From assembly GCF_022427145.1 (NCBI RefSeq), contig NZ_JAKSXN010000041.1, forward strand, positions 1 through 52,058: 52,058 nucleotides of DNA, read 5' to 3'. How positions within the stretch are numbered: the first letter of the stretch is position 1; the number at the start of each line of letters is the position of its first letter. Source of the DNA: Paenibacillus timonensis. GTDB taxonomy: Bacteria > Bacillota > Bacilli > Paenibacillales > Paenibacillaceae. This document shows, piece by piece, positions 16,188 through 25,252 of this stretch. The notes below the pieces were generated by a model. It was not told the DNA's origin. It saw only the letters and a program-made list of their open reading frames with translations, and did not search any database. Position numbers and translations under genes: made by a program.

Positions 16188-18521
16188 GTGACGGGAAGAC
16201 CAAGGGCGGAAGAACGGACCGGATTTCAGGAAGGCAGCGGATTTGGCGCTTCGTATGACGTGCAGACGGATTTTGTGATGGTATACGGCATCGGCGAATC
16301 GATGCCTCGGCGTATCCGCGAGTGGGCGGAGCGGGGATACCATGTGCACCTGATGACCGGGGTGTCCTGGGGCGGTTACCAGGACTATCTGAACGGGCAC
16401 ACGGACGGCCGCTCCCATTGGGACGAAGCCCAGAAATACCAGGACGGCGAAACGATTATCCATGGGACCTCGGAGGATATTCCCTATATGGTGCCAACCA
16501 TCAGCTATGCCGACTTTTTGGTGGAACGGATTCGTCCGGCCGTCGATGCCGGCGTGGAAGCCATTCATCTGGAGGAACCGGAATTTTGGGTGGAGGGCGG
16601 CTACTCCGAAGCGTTCCGACGCGAATGGCAAAATTATTACAACGAGCCATGGCAGCCGCCCCATGCCTCGGAGGATGCGCAATACCGCGCCTCCAAGCTG
16701 AAGGCTTATCTGTACACGCGTTGCCTGGACCGCATTTGCTCGGCGCTAAAGGAATATTCGCTGGTCCGGTACAACCGGCCGCTGCGTTTTTTCGTGCCGA
16801 CGCACAGCTTGATCAATTACACCCAGTGGCGGATCGTCAGCCCGGAATCCCGGCTGCTCGACGTGCCGACCGTCGATGGCTATATCGCCCAAATTTGGAC
16901 GGGGACGTCGCGGACGGCCAACGTATACGAGGGCAAACGTGCGGAGCGGACATTCGAGACGGCGTTCCTGGAATACGGGATCATGCAGGAATTGGTTCGC
17001 GGTACGCAACGCCGCATGTGGTTCCTGCATGATCCGATCGAAGACGATCCGAAGCGGACCTGGGCCGATTACCGCGAGAACTACGTCAAGACGCTGATCG
17101 CCTCGCTGCTGCATCCGGCGGTTTCCCGTTATGAGGTGGCCCCATGGCCCCGGCGGATCTTCGAGGGACGGTATCCGTCCGAGGATGGCAGCGGTAAAGA
17201 GGGGATTCCGGCCGATTACGGGACGATGCTGCTGAGCGTGATGCACACGCTGGGGAACATGGAGCAGGAGGAGGTCCGGATGTACGGCAATGCCGCCGTC
17301 ACCGGCGTGCTCCTGGCCGACTCGGCCATGTTCCAACGCAAACGGATCGAGACGAAAACGTCCGGTTTCATGATGAAATACGACGGAACGAACGAGGTGG
17401 AACTGACGGACGAATCGGCGGTGGAACTGCTGAATTTCTCGGCATTTTACGGGCTGACGCTTCCGCTCGTCAAACACGGGCTGCCGGTTCGGCCGGTGCA
17501 GCTCGATAACCTTCGGCGGTTCCCCGGATATTTGGACGATTACCGCGTGCTGGTCTTAAGCTATGAATTCATGAAGCCGGAATCGCCGGATTTGCACGGC
17601 GTTTTGGCCCAATGGGTACGGGAAGGCGGGGCGCTCATTTACGTGGGGGACGACAGCGATCCGTATCATGGAGTCCGGGAGTGGTGGAATCAGGGCCGAC
17701 GGCGGTACGTTTCGCCGCGGGCCCATCTGTTCGAATGTCTCGGATTGCCGTGCGGGGCCGAGGCAGGGACGGCTGAGACAGAAGGTATCACCCGGGTAGG
17801 CGCCGGCCTGGTCAGCTATTTGCCGATGCGGCCGGACCGGATCGCGCAGAGCGCGGAAGCGGCAGAGCGGTTCCGCGCCGCGGTACGGGAAGCGATGGAG
17901 CTGCTTAGAAGCGCGGAGGGGCCGGCGGATGCGGGCCGCTTCACGCCGCAGGCAGCCCCCGACGGCTTCCCGGGAGAGCCGGTTCCGGCGGTGGACGCGC
18001 TCCGCTGGGAACCGCGGAACCATTTCCACCTTCGCCGCGGTCCGTACGTGATCGCCTCCGTCATGACCGAGTCGGTCAGCGAAACGCCGCTCGAGCTAGA
18101 GGGCTTATTCGTCGACTTGCTTGAGGCCGGCCTGCCCGTCAGAGAACGGGTCACGATCCAGCCGGGCCGCCAAGCTTTGCTTTATGATTTGGCGTACACC
18201 GGGCCGGGCAGCCTAAACGCCTGCTCCGGCGTGATCGCCGCCTCCTCCCGGATCGAAGATTTCCGCGAGGACGAACGCGGCATCTCGTTTACGGCCAAGG
18301 GGCCTCGCCCGTTGCAGGCCGCGGCGCGGCTTTGCTGCGAGGCAAGACCTGCGGCGGTGACGGCCATGGTTCAGCCTGGCGAGGGGGATGTCCTCGCACC
18401 GGCTAGTGCCGCGCCGCTCTCATTCGAATGGGATGCGAAGTCGCGTACCCTGCTTCTTCATTACGAGCATGGAGACGGAGGAACCCGCATCACGGTGACG
18501 AAGCAGCAAACGAAGGAATAA
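16188..18521 (+). CDS. Uncharacterised 777-residue protein, glycosidase-like architecture
   Basis: I do not recognise a named family. The first 340 residues look like a TIM barrel: HVHLMTGVSWGGYQDYLN, then GVEAIHLEEPEFWVEGGYSE with acidic residues at a strand end as in clan GH-A enzymes, and DGYIAQIWTGTSRTA. Residues about 420-530 (RVLVLSYEFMKPESPDL, GGALIYVGDDSDPYHGV) look like the GATase-like domain that follows the barrel in GH42-type beta-galactosidases; a beta-rich C-terminal part ends the protein. No signal peptide, so cytoplasmic. The start is GTG with GGGAGGGG 7 bases upstream. It sits between the alpha-mannosidase and the DUF4965 gene in the same operon, so a role in breaking down the imported glycan is inferred. 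The catalytic residues are not established. Confidence 0.75.
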   Translation: MTGRPRAEERTGFQEGSGFGASYDVQTDFVMVYGIGESMPRRIREWAERGYHVHLMTGVSWGGYQDYLNGHTDGRSHWDEAQKYQDGETIIHGTSEDIPYMVPTISYADFLVERIRPAVDAGVEAIHLEEPEFWVEGGYSEAFRREWQNYYNEPWQPPHASEDAQYRASKLKAYLYTRCLDRICSALKEYSLVRYNRPLRFFVPTHSLINYTQWRIVSPESRLLDVPTVDGYIAQIWTGTSRTANVYEGKRAERTFETAFLEYGIMQELVRGTQRRMWFLHDPIEDDPKRTWADYRENYVKTLIASLLHPAVSRYEVAPWPRRIFEGRYPSEDGSGKEGIPADYGTMLLSVMHTLGNMEQEEVRMYGNAAVTGVLLADSAMFQRKRIETKTSGFMMKYDGTNEVELTDESAVELLNFSAFYGLTLPLVKHGLPVRPVQLDNLRRFPGYLDDYRVLVLSYEFMKPESPDLHGVLAQWVREGGALIYVGDDSDPYHGVREWWNQGRRRYVSPRAHLFECLGLPCGAEAGTAETEGITRVGAGLVSYLPMRPDRIAQSAEAAERFRAAVREAMELLRSAEGPADAGRFTPQAAPDGFPGEPVPAVDALRWEPRNHFHLRRGPYVIASVMTESVSETPLELEGLFVDLLEAGLPVRERVTIQPGRQALLYDLAYTGPGSLNACSGVIAASSRIEDFREDERGISFTAKGPRPLQAAARLCCEARPAAVTAMVQPGEGDVLAPASAAPLSFEWDAKSRTLLLHYEHGDGGTRITVTKQQTKE

Positions 18522-18560
18522 TGACAGGATCACGATATCCGCATGGGAGGCAGATAACCG

Positions 18561-20588
18561 ATGAATACGAAATTGCGTCCACCGGCAGTACCTTTGATAA
18601 CCATCGATCCTTATTTCAGCGTCTGGTCGATGGCGGATCGACTGACCGACGATTTCACCCGCCATTGGACCGGACGCCGGCAGGCGTTCACCGGCTTGAT
18701 TCGCATCGACGGCGTGGCCTGGCGGTTTGCCGGGCGCGTCGAACCCAATCCGGAGCGGTATTATACGGAGCCGGAGCCAATGAACCAAACCGGGCTCGAA
18801 GTTACGGCTCTCTCCACCCGCTACCAATTCGAGGCGGGGGGCGTTGGGCTGGAAGTGACCTTTACGAGTCCGCTGTTGCCGGACGATCTGGAGCTGTTAT
18901 CGCGGCCGGCTTCTTATGTCTCTTTCCGCGTGCGTTCCCTCGACGGACGTCCCCATCAGGTGCGCCTATATGCAGACGCAACCGGGGAGTGGTGCGTGAA
19001 CGAAACCGACCAGGCGATCGCCTGGCAGCAAGAGGAGCAGGGAGACCTCGCGGTGCTGCAGGTGCGCCATGCTGAGCAGAAGCCGCTCCATGTCTCGGGC
19101 GACGATCAGCGCATCGATTGGGGCACCTTCCTGCTGGCCGTCAAGCAGGCGCCGGACGTGAGGACTTATCTGGAACGGGCGCAAGTCCGCAAACAGTTCG
19201 TCCGGGAAGGCGAAATCCGGCCTAACGAAGGTACGTCGCCGATCGCTCAATCTCAACCGGTTCGCGACGCCGAACTGGTTATGGCTTGCGTGTGGGATGC
19301 CGGGGAAGTGGCCGGAACGGACGAGAAATCCCAATTGATCGTCCTCGCCTATGACGACGTGTATGCGATTGAGTATTTTGGCCAACCCTTGGAGGCTTAT
19401 TGGAAAAAGGATGGGAACACGGTCCCGAACCTGCTAAGCGAAGCGTTTCGGGATTACCCGAAACTTATGGCGCGCTGCGATACGTTCGATGCCAAGCTGC
19501 GCGAAGACGCGATCCGCGCCGGTGGGGAGAAATACGCCGATATCCTGTCCCTATCCTACCGGCAGGCGATTGCGGCGCATAAACTGGTCCGCGATCCCGA
19601 GGGGCAAGTGCTGTTCATGTCGAAGGAATGCTTCAGCAACGGCTGTATTGCCACGGTGGATGTAAGCTACCCGTCGATCCCGCTGTTCTTGCTGTACCAG
19701 CCCGAGCTGGTCCGCGGCATGATGCGGCCGATCTTCAAATACGCCGCCAGCGACGCCTGGACGTTTGAATTTGCGCCGCATGACGTCGGCCAATACCCGC
19801 TCGCCAACGGTCAAGTGTACGGCGAGAACGCGCTGGAGGCGCAAATGCCGGTTGAGGAATGCGGCAATATGCTTGTCATGGCGGCCGCGGTCACGTGGGC
19901 GGACGGTAACACGGACTTCGTACTGGAGCATCGCGGGTTGCTCGCCCAGTGGGCCGACTATTTGGTGGAACATGGACTGGATCCGGAACATCAGCTTTGC
20001 ACCGACGATTTCGCCGGACATTTGGCACGCAATGCCAACCTCTCGGCTAAAGCGGTGATGGGCGTAGCCAGCTACGGGTTGTTATGCGAAATGCTGGGCG
20101 AAGAGGAACCGGCGGAGCATTACCGCCAAGCCGCCTCGGACATGGCCCGCAAGTGGGAAGGGCTAGCCGCCGATCCGAGTGCCGACAGCCATACGATGCT
20201 GGCCTTCGGCCAGCCGGGGACCTGGAGTTTAAAATATAACCTCGTTTGGGACGGCATCTTCGGGACCGGTTTGTTCAGGGAAGAGATGATCCGCCGCGAG
20301 GTTGCCTGGTATCTGGAAAAGCAGGAACGATACGGGACGCCGCTGGATAACCGGGCAGCCTACACGAAAGCCGATTGGCTGGTATGGGCCGGAACGCTGG
20401 CGGAGGAGCGCGAGGATTTTGAGCGAATCATTTCGCCGCTCTGGACCTTTCTGAATGAAACGCGGGACCGCGTACCGTTCACGGATTGGTACGACACCAA
20501 GACGTCGGCGCAGATCGGCTTCCAGCACCGGAGCGTGGTTGGCGGCTTGTATATCAAGCTGCTGAAGGATCGCGGGTTGAAGCTGTAG
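18561..20588 (+). CDS. DUF4964/DUF4965 protein, glutaminase-A-like fold
   Basis: A 675-residue protein that begins with PPAVPLITIDPYFSVWSMAD, the hallmark of the DUF4964 domain, followed by a beta-sandwich (about 85-330) and a helical toroid from about 340 (YRQAIAAHKLV; FSNGCIATVDVSYPSIPLFL; LVWDGIFGTGLF). The series DUF4964-DUF5127-DUF4965-DUF1793 was named after fungal glutaminase A, but bacterial copies sit mostly in glycan loci and probably act as hydrolases of unknown specificity. No signal peptide, so it is presumably cytoplasmic, unlike the fungal enzyme. GGGAGGC precedes the ATG. Last gene of the ABC/mannosidase operon. Confidence 0.85.
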   Translation: MNTKLRPPAVPLITIDPYFSVWSMADRLTDDFTRHWTGRRQAFTGLIRIDGVAWRFAGRVEPNPERYYTEPEPMNQTGLEVTALSTRYQFEAGGVGLEVTFTSPLLPDDLELLSRPASYVSFRVRSLDGRPHQVRLYADATGEWCVNETDQAIAWQQEEQGDLAVLQVRHAEQKPLHVSGDDQRIDWGTFLLAVKQAPDVRTYLERAQVRKQFVREGEIRPNEGTSPIAQSQPVRDAELVMACVWDAGEVAGTDEKSQLIVLAYDDVYAIEYFGQPLEAYWKKDGNTVPNLLSEAFRDYPKLMARCDTFDAKLREDAIRAGGEKYADILSLSYRQAIAAHKLVRDPEGQVLFMSKECFSNGCIATVDVSYPSIPLFLLYQPELVRGMMRPIFKYAASDAWTFEFAPHDVGQYPLANGQVYGENALEAQMPVEECGNMLVMAAAVTWADGNTDFVLEHRGLLAQWADYLVEHGLDPEHQLCTDDFAGHLARNANLSAKAVMGVASYGLLCEMLGEEEPAEHYRQAASDMARKWEGLAADPSADSHTMLAFGQPGTWSLKYNLVWDGIFGTGLFREEMIRREVAWYLEKQERYGTPLDNRAAYTKADWLVWAGTLAEEREDFERIISPLWTFLNETRDRVPFTDWYDTKTSAQIGFQHRSVVGGLYIKLLKDRGLKL

Positions 20589-20686
20589 AGGAGAATCAAA
20601 AGAGGATTCTATTCGATATATCATGCAGAATCTCTGTCCTGGGCCTGACTGGAGGTAAATCTGTACGAAATTTCATACCCATTCCG

Positions 20687-20724
20687 CAGAAATCGCCGAA
20701 AACGGCGATTTCTGTTCGTTTTTT
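20687..20724 (+). terminator. Terminator of the glycan operon
   Basis: A perfect 12-bp hairpin CAGAAATCGCCG / CGGCGATTTCTG with an AAAA loop, then TTCGTTTTTTCG. It lies 100 bp after the DUF4965 stop codon; a smaller AGAATC/GATTCT hairpin near 20590-20612 has no T run. Confidence 0.82.
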
Positions 20725-20776
20725 CGCCTACATCGGATATGATATGCTTTAGAGTATTTATCCGAAAGGAGTGTTC

Positions 20777-21622
20777 ATGTTGGGTCAAATCATTCCCGAA
20801 TTTACGCTAAATGATGGCATGAAGCTGCCGGTGGTCGGTTTAGGCACCTACACGCTTCGCGGCAGCGAGGGCGTGCAGTCGATCGTCAATGCAATCCGCT
20901 CCGGCTATCGCTTGTTGGATTCCGCCTATAACTACGAAAACGAAGGAACCGTCGGCGAAGCCGTAAGGCGTTCCGCGGTACCGAGGGAAGAGCTCATCAT
21001 CGCGTCCAAGCTCCCCGGCCGCTACCATACGTACGATAAAGCGGTGAAGGCGATCCAAGAGTCGTTGTACCGGGCGCAGCTGGATTACTACGACCTGTAT
21101 CTGATCCACTGGCCCAATCCGATTCAAGGACATTATGCGGAAGCATGGCAGGCCTTAATCGACGCGAAAAGGTGGGGGCTGGTCCGCTCCATCGGGGTCA
21201 GCAATTTCCTGCCCGACCATCTGGACCGCCTGGTCAAGGAAACCGGCGTAACGCCAAGCGTGAACCAGATTGAGCTGCATCCGTTCTTTAATCAGGCCGA
21301 GCAGCGCAAATATCACGAAGAGCACGGGATCATCACGGAATCTTGGAGTCCGCTGGCGCATGGCAACGACGTGTTGAATCACGAGACTATTCGGCAAATC
21401 GCCGAACGTCACGGGAAATCGGTGTCCCAGATTATTCTGCGTTGGCATTATCAACTGGGGGCCGTCTCGATTCCGAAATCGGCTTCCGCCGCTCGTCAAT
21501 TGGAGAACCTCTCGATCTTCGACTTCGCGCTGGATGAGGGGGGAATGGGACGGATCTCCGGTTTGACCCGCCCGGACGGGCGGTTAAGAAACCAGGATCC
21601 GGCGGTATACGAGGAGTTTTAA
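20777..21622 (+). CDS. Aldo/keto reductase
   Basis: A 281-residue NADPH-dependent aldo/keto reductase. The TIM barrel shows the family signatures GYRLLDSAYNYENEGTVGEA (with catalytic Asp and Tyr), IIASKLPGR (catalytic Lys), LYLIHWPNP (catalytic His) and IPKSASAARQLENL for the cofactor phosphate. The length suits this family. ATG at 20777 is used because AAAGGA ends 6 bases before it; a GTG at 20771 would touch the Shine-Dalgarno. A terminator separates it from the glycan operon, so it appears to be a single-gene unit; substrate unknown. Confidence 0.93.
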   Translation: MLGQIIPEFTLNDGMKLPVVGLGTYTLRGSEGVQSIVNAIRSGYRLLDSAYNYENEGTVGEAVRRSAVPREELIIASKLPGRYHTYDKAVKAIQESLYRAQLDYYDLYLIHWPNPIQGHYAEAWQALIDAKRWGLVRSIGVSNFLPDHLDRLVKETGVTPSVNQIELHPFFNQAEQRKYHEEHGIITESWSPLAHGNDVLNHETIRQIAERHGKSVSQIILRWHYQLGAVSIPKSASAARQLENLSIFDFALDEGGMGRISGLTRPDGRLRNQDPAVYEEF

Positions 21623-21685
21623 AGCCTGCCGGCTGAGTGGAAAAGGGACGGGCAGGCTCGCATTTGCAATCGTGCTTCACAACTT

Positions 21686-21715
21686 AAGCCAACCCCATAC
21701 GGGTTGGCTTTGTTG
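21686..21715. terminator. Bidirectional terminator between convergent genes
   Basis: AAGCCAACCC and GGGTTGGCTT form a perfect 10-bp hairpin with the loop CATAC, between the aldo/keto reductase and the phosphoesterase genes. The T run is short on both sides (TTTGTTG on plus, TTAAGTTG on minus). Confidence 0.65.
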
Positions 21716-21725
21716 CATCATGCCC

Positions 21726-22388
21726 TTATTTGCTCACTTGCAGACGTATCGACTCCCTGCGAACATCTTCGTAGAGGTTGGCGGAAGAGGTTGCGCAGGA
21801 ATAGGCCATCTCCCCGCTGATATCGAGTAAGGTCAGGCGATGACCGTGTTTCGCTCCAGTGTCGATGCCAAGACGACCCTCGGCCTGCCAAATTGCCCCG
21901 GGCTCGGCGCCCAGCTTGAAGGTTGGGGTATGACCGAACACGATCGTGCACGAACTGTCTGGTACCGCTGACCAAAATGCCTCACGGATGCCGGTCATAT
22001 CCTCCGCCGTTTGCTGATGCAGCGGTACGCCGGGACGAATACCGGCATGCACGAACAGCCAATCGTCCAAGATGGTATAATACGGCAACCCGCGCAGCCA
22101 ACTCAACCGATCTTCCGGAAGGCAGCTGTCGGCGTCACCGTCCACACGTTGCAATAGGCTGACCTCAAGGTTACCCAAGAGGGCGGTGGCGCCGCCTTCG
22201 GTCAGTTGATGAACCAGCTCCAGCGTTCCCCAGGTGGACGGGTCGGCGTTAACGTAATCGCCCAGGAGGACTAGACGGTCCTGCTCGGCGTCATAGTCGG
22301 CCGCCGCCAGTAGACGAAGCAGTCCATCAGCGTGGCCGTGTATATCGGAAATCGCCAGTAGGCGCGGCGAATAGTCGGAAGTATTCAT
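21726..22388 (-). CDS. Metallophosphoesterase-family protein with altered motifs
   Basis: A 220-residue protein of the calcineurin-like (PPP) phosphoesterase superfamily. The first metal motif SDIHG (D15, H17), the second GDYVN (D44), and a late VFGHTP are present. Two positions differ from the norm: the GDYVDRG motif reads GDYVNAD, and the motif GNHE reads GNLE (N73-L74-E75), so the usual catalytic His is Leu. It may be catalytically impaired, use another acid, or have changed function. Its ATG overlaps the stop of the upstream ABC ATPase gene (ATGA), so it is the last gene of the importer operon and probably processes or senses the imported phosphorus compound. That link is inferred. Confidence 0.8.
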   Translation of the reverse strand: MNTSDYSPRLLAISDIHGHADGLLRLLAAADYDAEQDRLVLLGDYVNADPSTWGTLELVHQLTEGGATALLGNLEVSLLQRVDGDADSCLPEDRLSWLRGLPYYTILDDWLFVHAGIRPGVPLHQQTAEDMTGIREAFWSAVPDSSCTIVFGHTPTFKLGAEPGAIWQAEGRLGIDTGAKHGHRLTLLDISGEMAYSCATSSANLYEDVRRESIRLQVSK

Positions 22389-23569
22389 GGTTCTGTGTCC
22401 TTTCGTTCTTCTTCGGGTGCGGCGCTTGCGTAAATAAACGCCGATGAGGGCGGCAAGAAAACGGTATGCTGGGTATTCGGCGCCAGCGGATACGGTGACA
22501 ACGCGTACAGCGTATGCCCTTCATCCGTTTCCGCCATCAGCCGCCAACGGTTTCCTTCGAAGGTGCAGTGCAGGATGCGGACCCGCAGATGGTTATCCGA
22601 CCCGCTTACTCCCCCTTCCTCATCCGCATTTACCGCCGCGGCTTCAGGCACGGCTTCCCCGATGGCGAGCCGGAGCTGCTCCGGTCGGAATAGCAGTTCC
22701 GCCGGCGCGCCATCCGCGCGTCCGGCCACGTCTGCTCCGGCGACGCCTTCGATGCGCTTTCCGCCAATGCGGATGGCCGTGGCGGCGGCATTATGGCCAC
22801 GCTCAAGACGCCCCGGCAACCGATTGATCGCACCGAGCAGCGACGCGACCCATGGGCTCGCCGGTCGGGTAAAGCACTCCTCCGGCGTGCCGATCTGGTC
22901 GATCGCTCCATTTCGCAGAATCAGCAAGCGATCGGCCATCGAAAACGCCTCCTCCGGGTCGTGAGTGACATGGAACACGCTAGTGCCCAGCCTGCGGAAC
23001 AGATAAGCCATTTCCGTGCGCATTTCGATTCGCAGGCGCATGTCCAGGTTGGACAAGGGTTCGTCCAGCAGAAGTAAACTCGGCCGGGTGGCTAGGGCTC
23101 GGGCGATAGCCACCCGCTGCTGCTGTCCGCCTGAAAGCTGTGGAGGCAGGCGGCGTTCCAATCCCTCCAGATGCAAAAGCCGCAGCAATTCCTTAACGCG
23201 TGATTGTTTCTCGCCGCGCCCTATATTTTTCAGACCGTAGGCCACATTGTCGAAGACGCTCATATGCGGCCATAAGGCGTAATCCTGAAACACCATGTTG
23301 ACGTTTCTTTTTTCTGGCGGAATCAGGGTTCGCGTGGAGGCGATGGTCTCGCCTCTAAGCCGGATCTCGCCAGAGTCCGGGGAAATCAGGCCAGCCACCA
23401 GTTGCAACAAGGTCGATTTGCCACAACCCGAGGGGCCAAGCACACTGATGATTTCGCCTTCTCTCATCTCGAACGTCACCTCGTCCAAAGCTCGGAACGA
23501 GCCGTATTGCTTGGTAAGTCCGCGGATCTCCAGCAAGGTGGATACGGTAGGGGAATTAGGTTGGATCAT
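22385..23569 (-). CDS. ABC transporter ATPase, iron/phosphonate (FbpC/PhnT) type
   Basis: A 394-residue ATPase with Walker [10 protein letters not shown] (45-53), signature LSGGQQQR, Walker [13 protein letters not shown] and the switch region [10 protein letters not shown]. Residues from about 240 form a C-terminal TOBE-type domain, longer than minimal and with an Ala/Gly-rich insertion around 255-315. It overlaps the permease gene by 14 bp and the phosphoesterase gene by 4 bp, so it is translationally embedded in the operon. Class: Fe3+, thiamine or 2-aminoethylphosphonate importers; substrate inferred from the binding protein. Confidence 0.92.
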   Translation of the reverse strand: MIQPNSPTVSTLLEIRGLTKQYGSFRALDEVTFEMREGEIISVLGPSGCGKSTLLQLVAGLISPDSGEIRLRGETIASTRTLIPPEKRNVNMVFQDYALWPHMSVFDNVAYGLKNIGRGEKQSRVKELLRLLHLEGLERRLPPQLSGGQQQRVAIARALATRPSLLLLDEPLSNLDMRLRIEMRTEMAYLFRRLGTSVFHVTHDPEEAFSMADRLLILRNGAIDQIGTPEECFTRPASPWVASLLGAINRLPGRLERGHNAAATAIRIGGKRIEGVAGADVAGRADGAPAELLFRPEQLRLAIGEAVPEAAAVNADEEGGVSGSDNHLRVRILHCTFEGNRWRLMAETDEGHTLYALSPYPLAPNTQHTVFLPPSSAFIYASAAPEEERKDTEP

Positions 23570-25250
23570 GGTTGACCTCCTTACGGCGCAACAGGATTTC
23601 CAGCAGTAAAATGATCAAAACAACTAGGCTGCCGCCCAGGATGGTTGCGGCCGAAGCGTAGCCGAACCGCATATCCTCAAACGCCTTGTTGACGGATATC
23701 GGAAAGGTGATAAAATTCGGCGGAAACAAAATGGAGTTGACCGCCAGGTCGAACACGCTTGAGCCGAAGGCCGCCAAACCGGCCGACAAGAGCGCTCTTC
23801 GGATGAGCGGCACCAGCACGCGACGCATTCTTCCAAGCCACGTATCCCCGTTGAGTTGGGCAGCGTGCAGCAGGTTACCAGGCACTTTCGCCATCGCCCC
23901 GATAAGGACCCGCGTAATGACTGGGATGGCTCCGGCGATGGCGGCTAACACGAGGATGGCCGGTTTGCCATACAACAGCAAACCGATCTGGTCTAACCAA
24001 CGTTGATTCCAAACGAAGATATAGCCGATTCCCAGCACCACACCGGGCACGGCCAATGTCACGAGCGACAGCACCTCGATGCCTCGCTTAAAGCGGAAGC
24101 CCGAATAGCTGAGCACATAAGCCACCATCAAGCCAATCAATAAGCCGAGCGCAGCAGCGATTAAGGCGATCGTTAGCGACCGTTCCAAGCCGACCAGAAG
24201 CTCTGAGCCGCCCCGGAACAAGGATCGGTAATGCTCTAGGGTCAGGTTGTCCGGCCGGATTCCACCGGCTTGTGTCTTCATGAAGGATAATATCAAGTTG
24301 GAACCGATCGGGACCCCAATAACGATAGACAAAAAAATCAGATTGATCAGCGTCAGAGGCCAAGTGAAGCGGCCCGCCGACTTCGGCTTTGCCGGTACGG
24401 CCCGGGCAGACAGAAAATCGAAACGAGAGCGGCGTAAGGCATAAAACTGAAGCAGCATGGCCAAACCGATCAATACGACAAGGTAAAAGGACAAGACCCC
24501 GGCCATGTCAAAGCGGATCGGCGAAGTATACAGCGCCGAATAAATCGAATAGGGCAGCGTCGGGAAGCGGTAAATGGCAGCGATTGACGCTGGAAGCCCG
24601 AAATCCCCGATCGTATCCATGAATACCAGCGCCGCCCCGGCCAGAATAGCCGGGAGAAGCAGAGGTGCCTGGATGGTACGCCACACGCGGAAGGGGGAGG
24701 CTCCGTTCAGCCGGGCTGCCTCTGAAAGTTGCTCTACCTTCCATTCCATGGCCGAGCGAACGCTGAGGTAAGCTAGTGGAAACTTACTGAGCGTCATGAC
24801 GACGATCAAGCCGGCCGGTTGAAACACCGCTTTGGTGATCCATGTCCAGCCGAGTAGATGGACGGCTAGCCCGCCTGAAGCCGAGAACATGATCCAACCT
24901 TGAGCCAAGATGAAGGAGGGCATGATCAGAAGTACCCAAACGGCGGCATCGAGCAGCTTGGCGGTTGGAAATTGCCAAGTCGCGCGGATCATCGCAAAGG
25001 TGCCGCCAAGGAGCGTAGCGAGAACGGTCGTCCCGCTAGCGAGGACGACCGAATTCTCCAACGATTTCTGCCACAAGGGCCGGTGAAAGATTTCCAGCAG
25101 CAGGTTCAGTTCACCAAGTCCCCAGTGGCCAAAAAATACGCCAGGTAGCAAAACTTGTATGATCACGGCCAGTAGAGGATAGAGCACGAGCACGAATAAC
25201 AGGAAGCTGACGGACCAACCAAGGCGGTCTTGGGATAATCGCCGCAACAT
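23556..25250 (-). CDS. ABC transporter permease, fused two-domain (FbpB/PhnUV type)
   Basis: A 564-residue membrane protein carrying two permease domains in one chain, each with about six helices (about 15-275 and 300-555). Each half has an EAA-like loop: LSEAARLNGASPFRVWRTI in the first and LLHAAQLNGDTWLGRMRRVL in the second. This fused layout is typical of ferric-iron (FbpB) and some 2-aminoethylphosphonate permeases, so no second permease gene is needed. It starts 2 bp after the stop of the binding-protein gene and overlaps the ATPase gene by 14 bp. Confidence 0.92.
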   Translation of the reverse strand: MLRRLSQDRLGWSVSFLLFVLVLYPLLAVIIQVLLPGVFFGHWGLGELNLLLEIFHRPLWQKSLENSVVLASGTTVLATLLGGTFAMIRATWQFPTAKLLDAAVWVLLIMPSFILAQGWIMFSASGGLAVHLLGWTWITKAVFQPAGLIVVMTLSKFPLAYLSVRSAMEWKVEQLSEAARLNGASPFRVWRTIQAPLLLPAILAGAALVFMDTIGDFGLPASIAAIYRFPTLPYSIYSALYTSPIRFDMAGVLSFYLVVLIGLAMLLQFYALRRSRFDFLSARAVPAKPKSAGRFTWPLTLINLIFLSIVIGVPIGSNLILSFMKTQAGGIRPDNLTLEHYRSLFRGGSELLVGLERSLTIALIAAALGLLIGLMVAYVLSYSGFRFKRGIEVLSLVTLAVPGVVLGIGYIFVWNQRWLDQIGLLLYGKPAILVLAAIAGAIPVITRVLIGAMAKVPGNLLHAAQLNGDTWLGRMRRVLVPLIRRALLSAGLAAFGSSVFDLAVNSILFPPNFITFPISVNKAFEDMRFGYASAATILGGSLVVLIILLLEILLRRKEVNHDPT

Positions 25251-25252
25251 CG

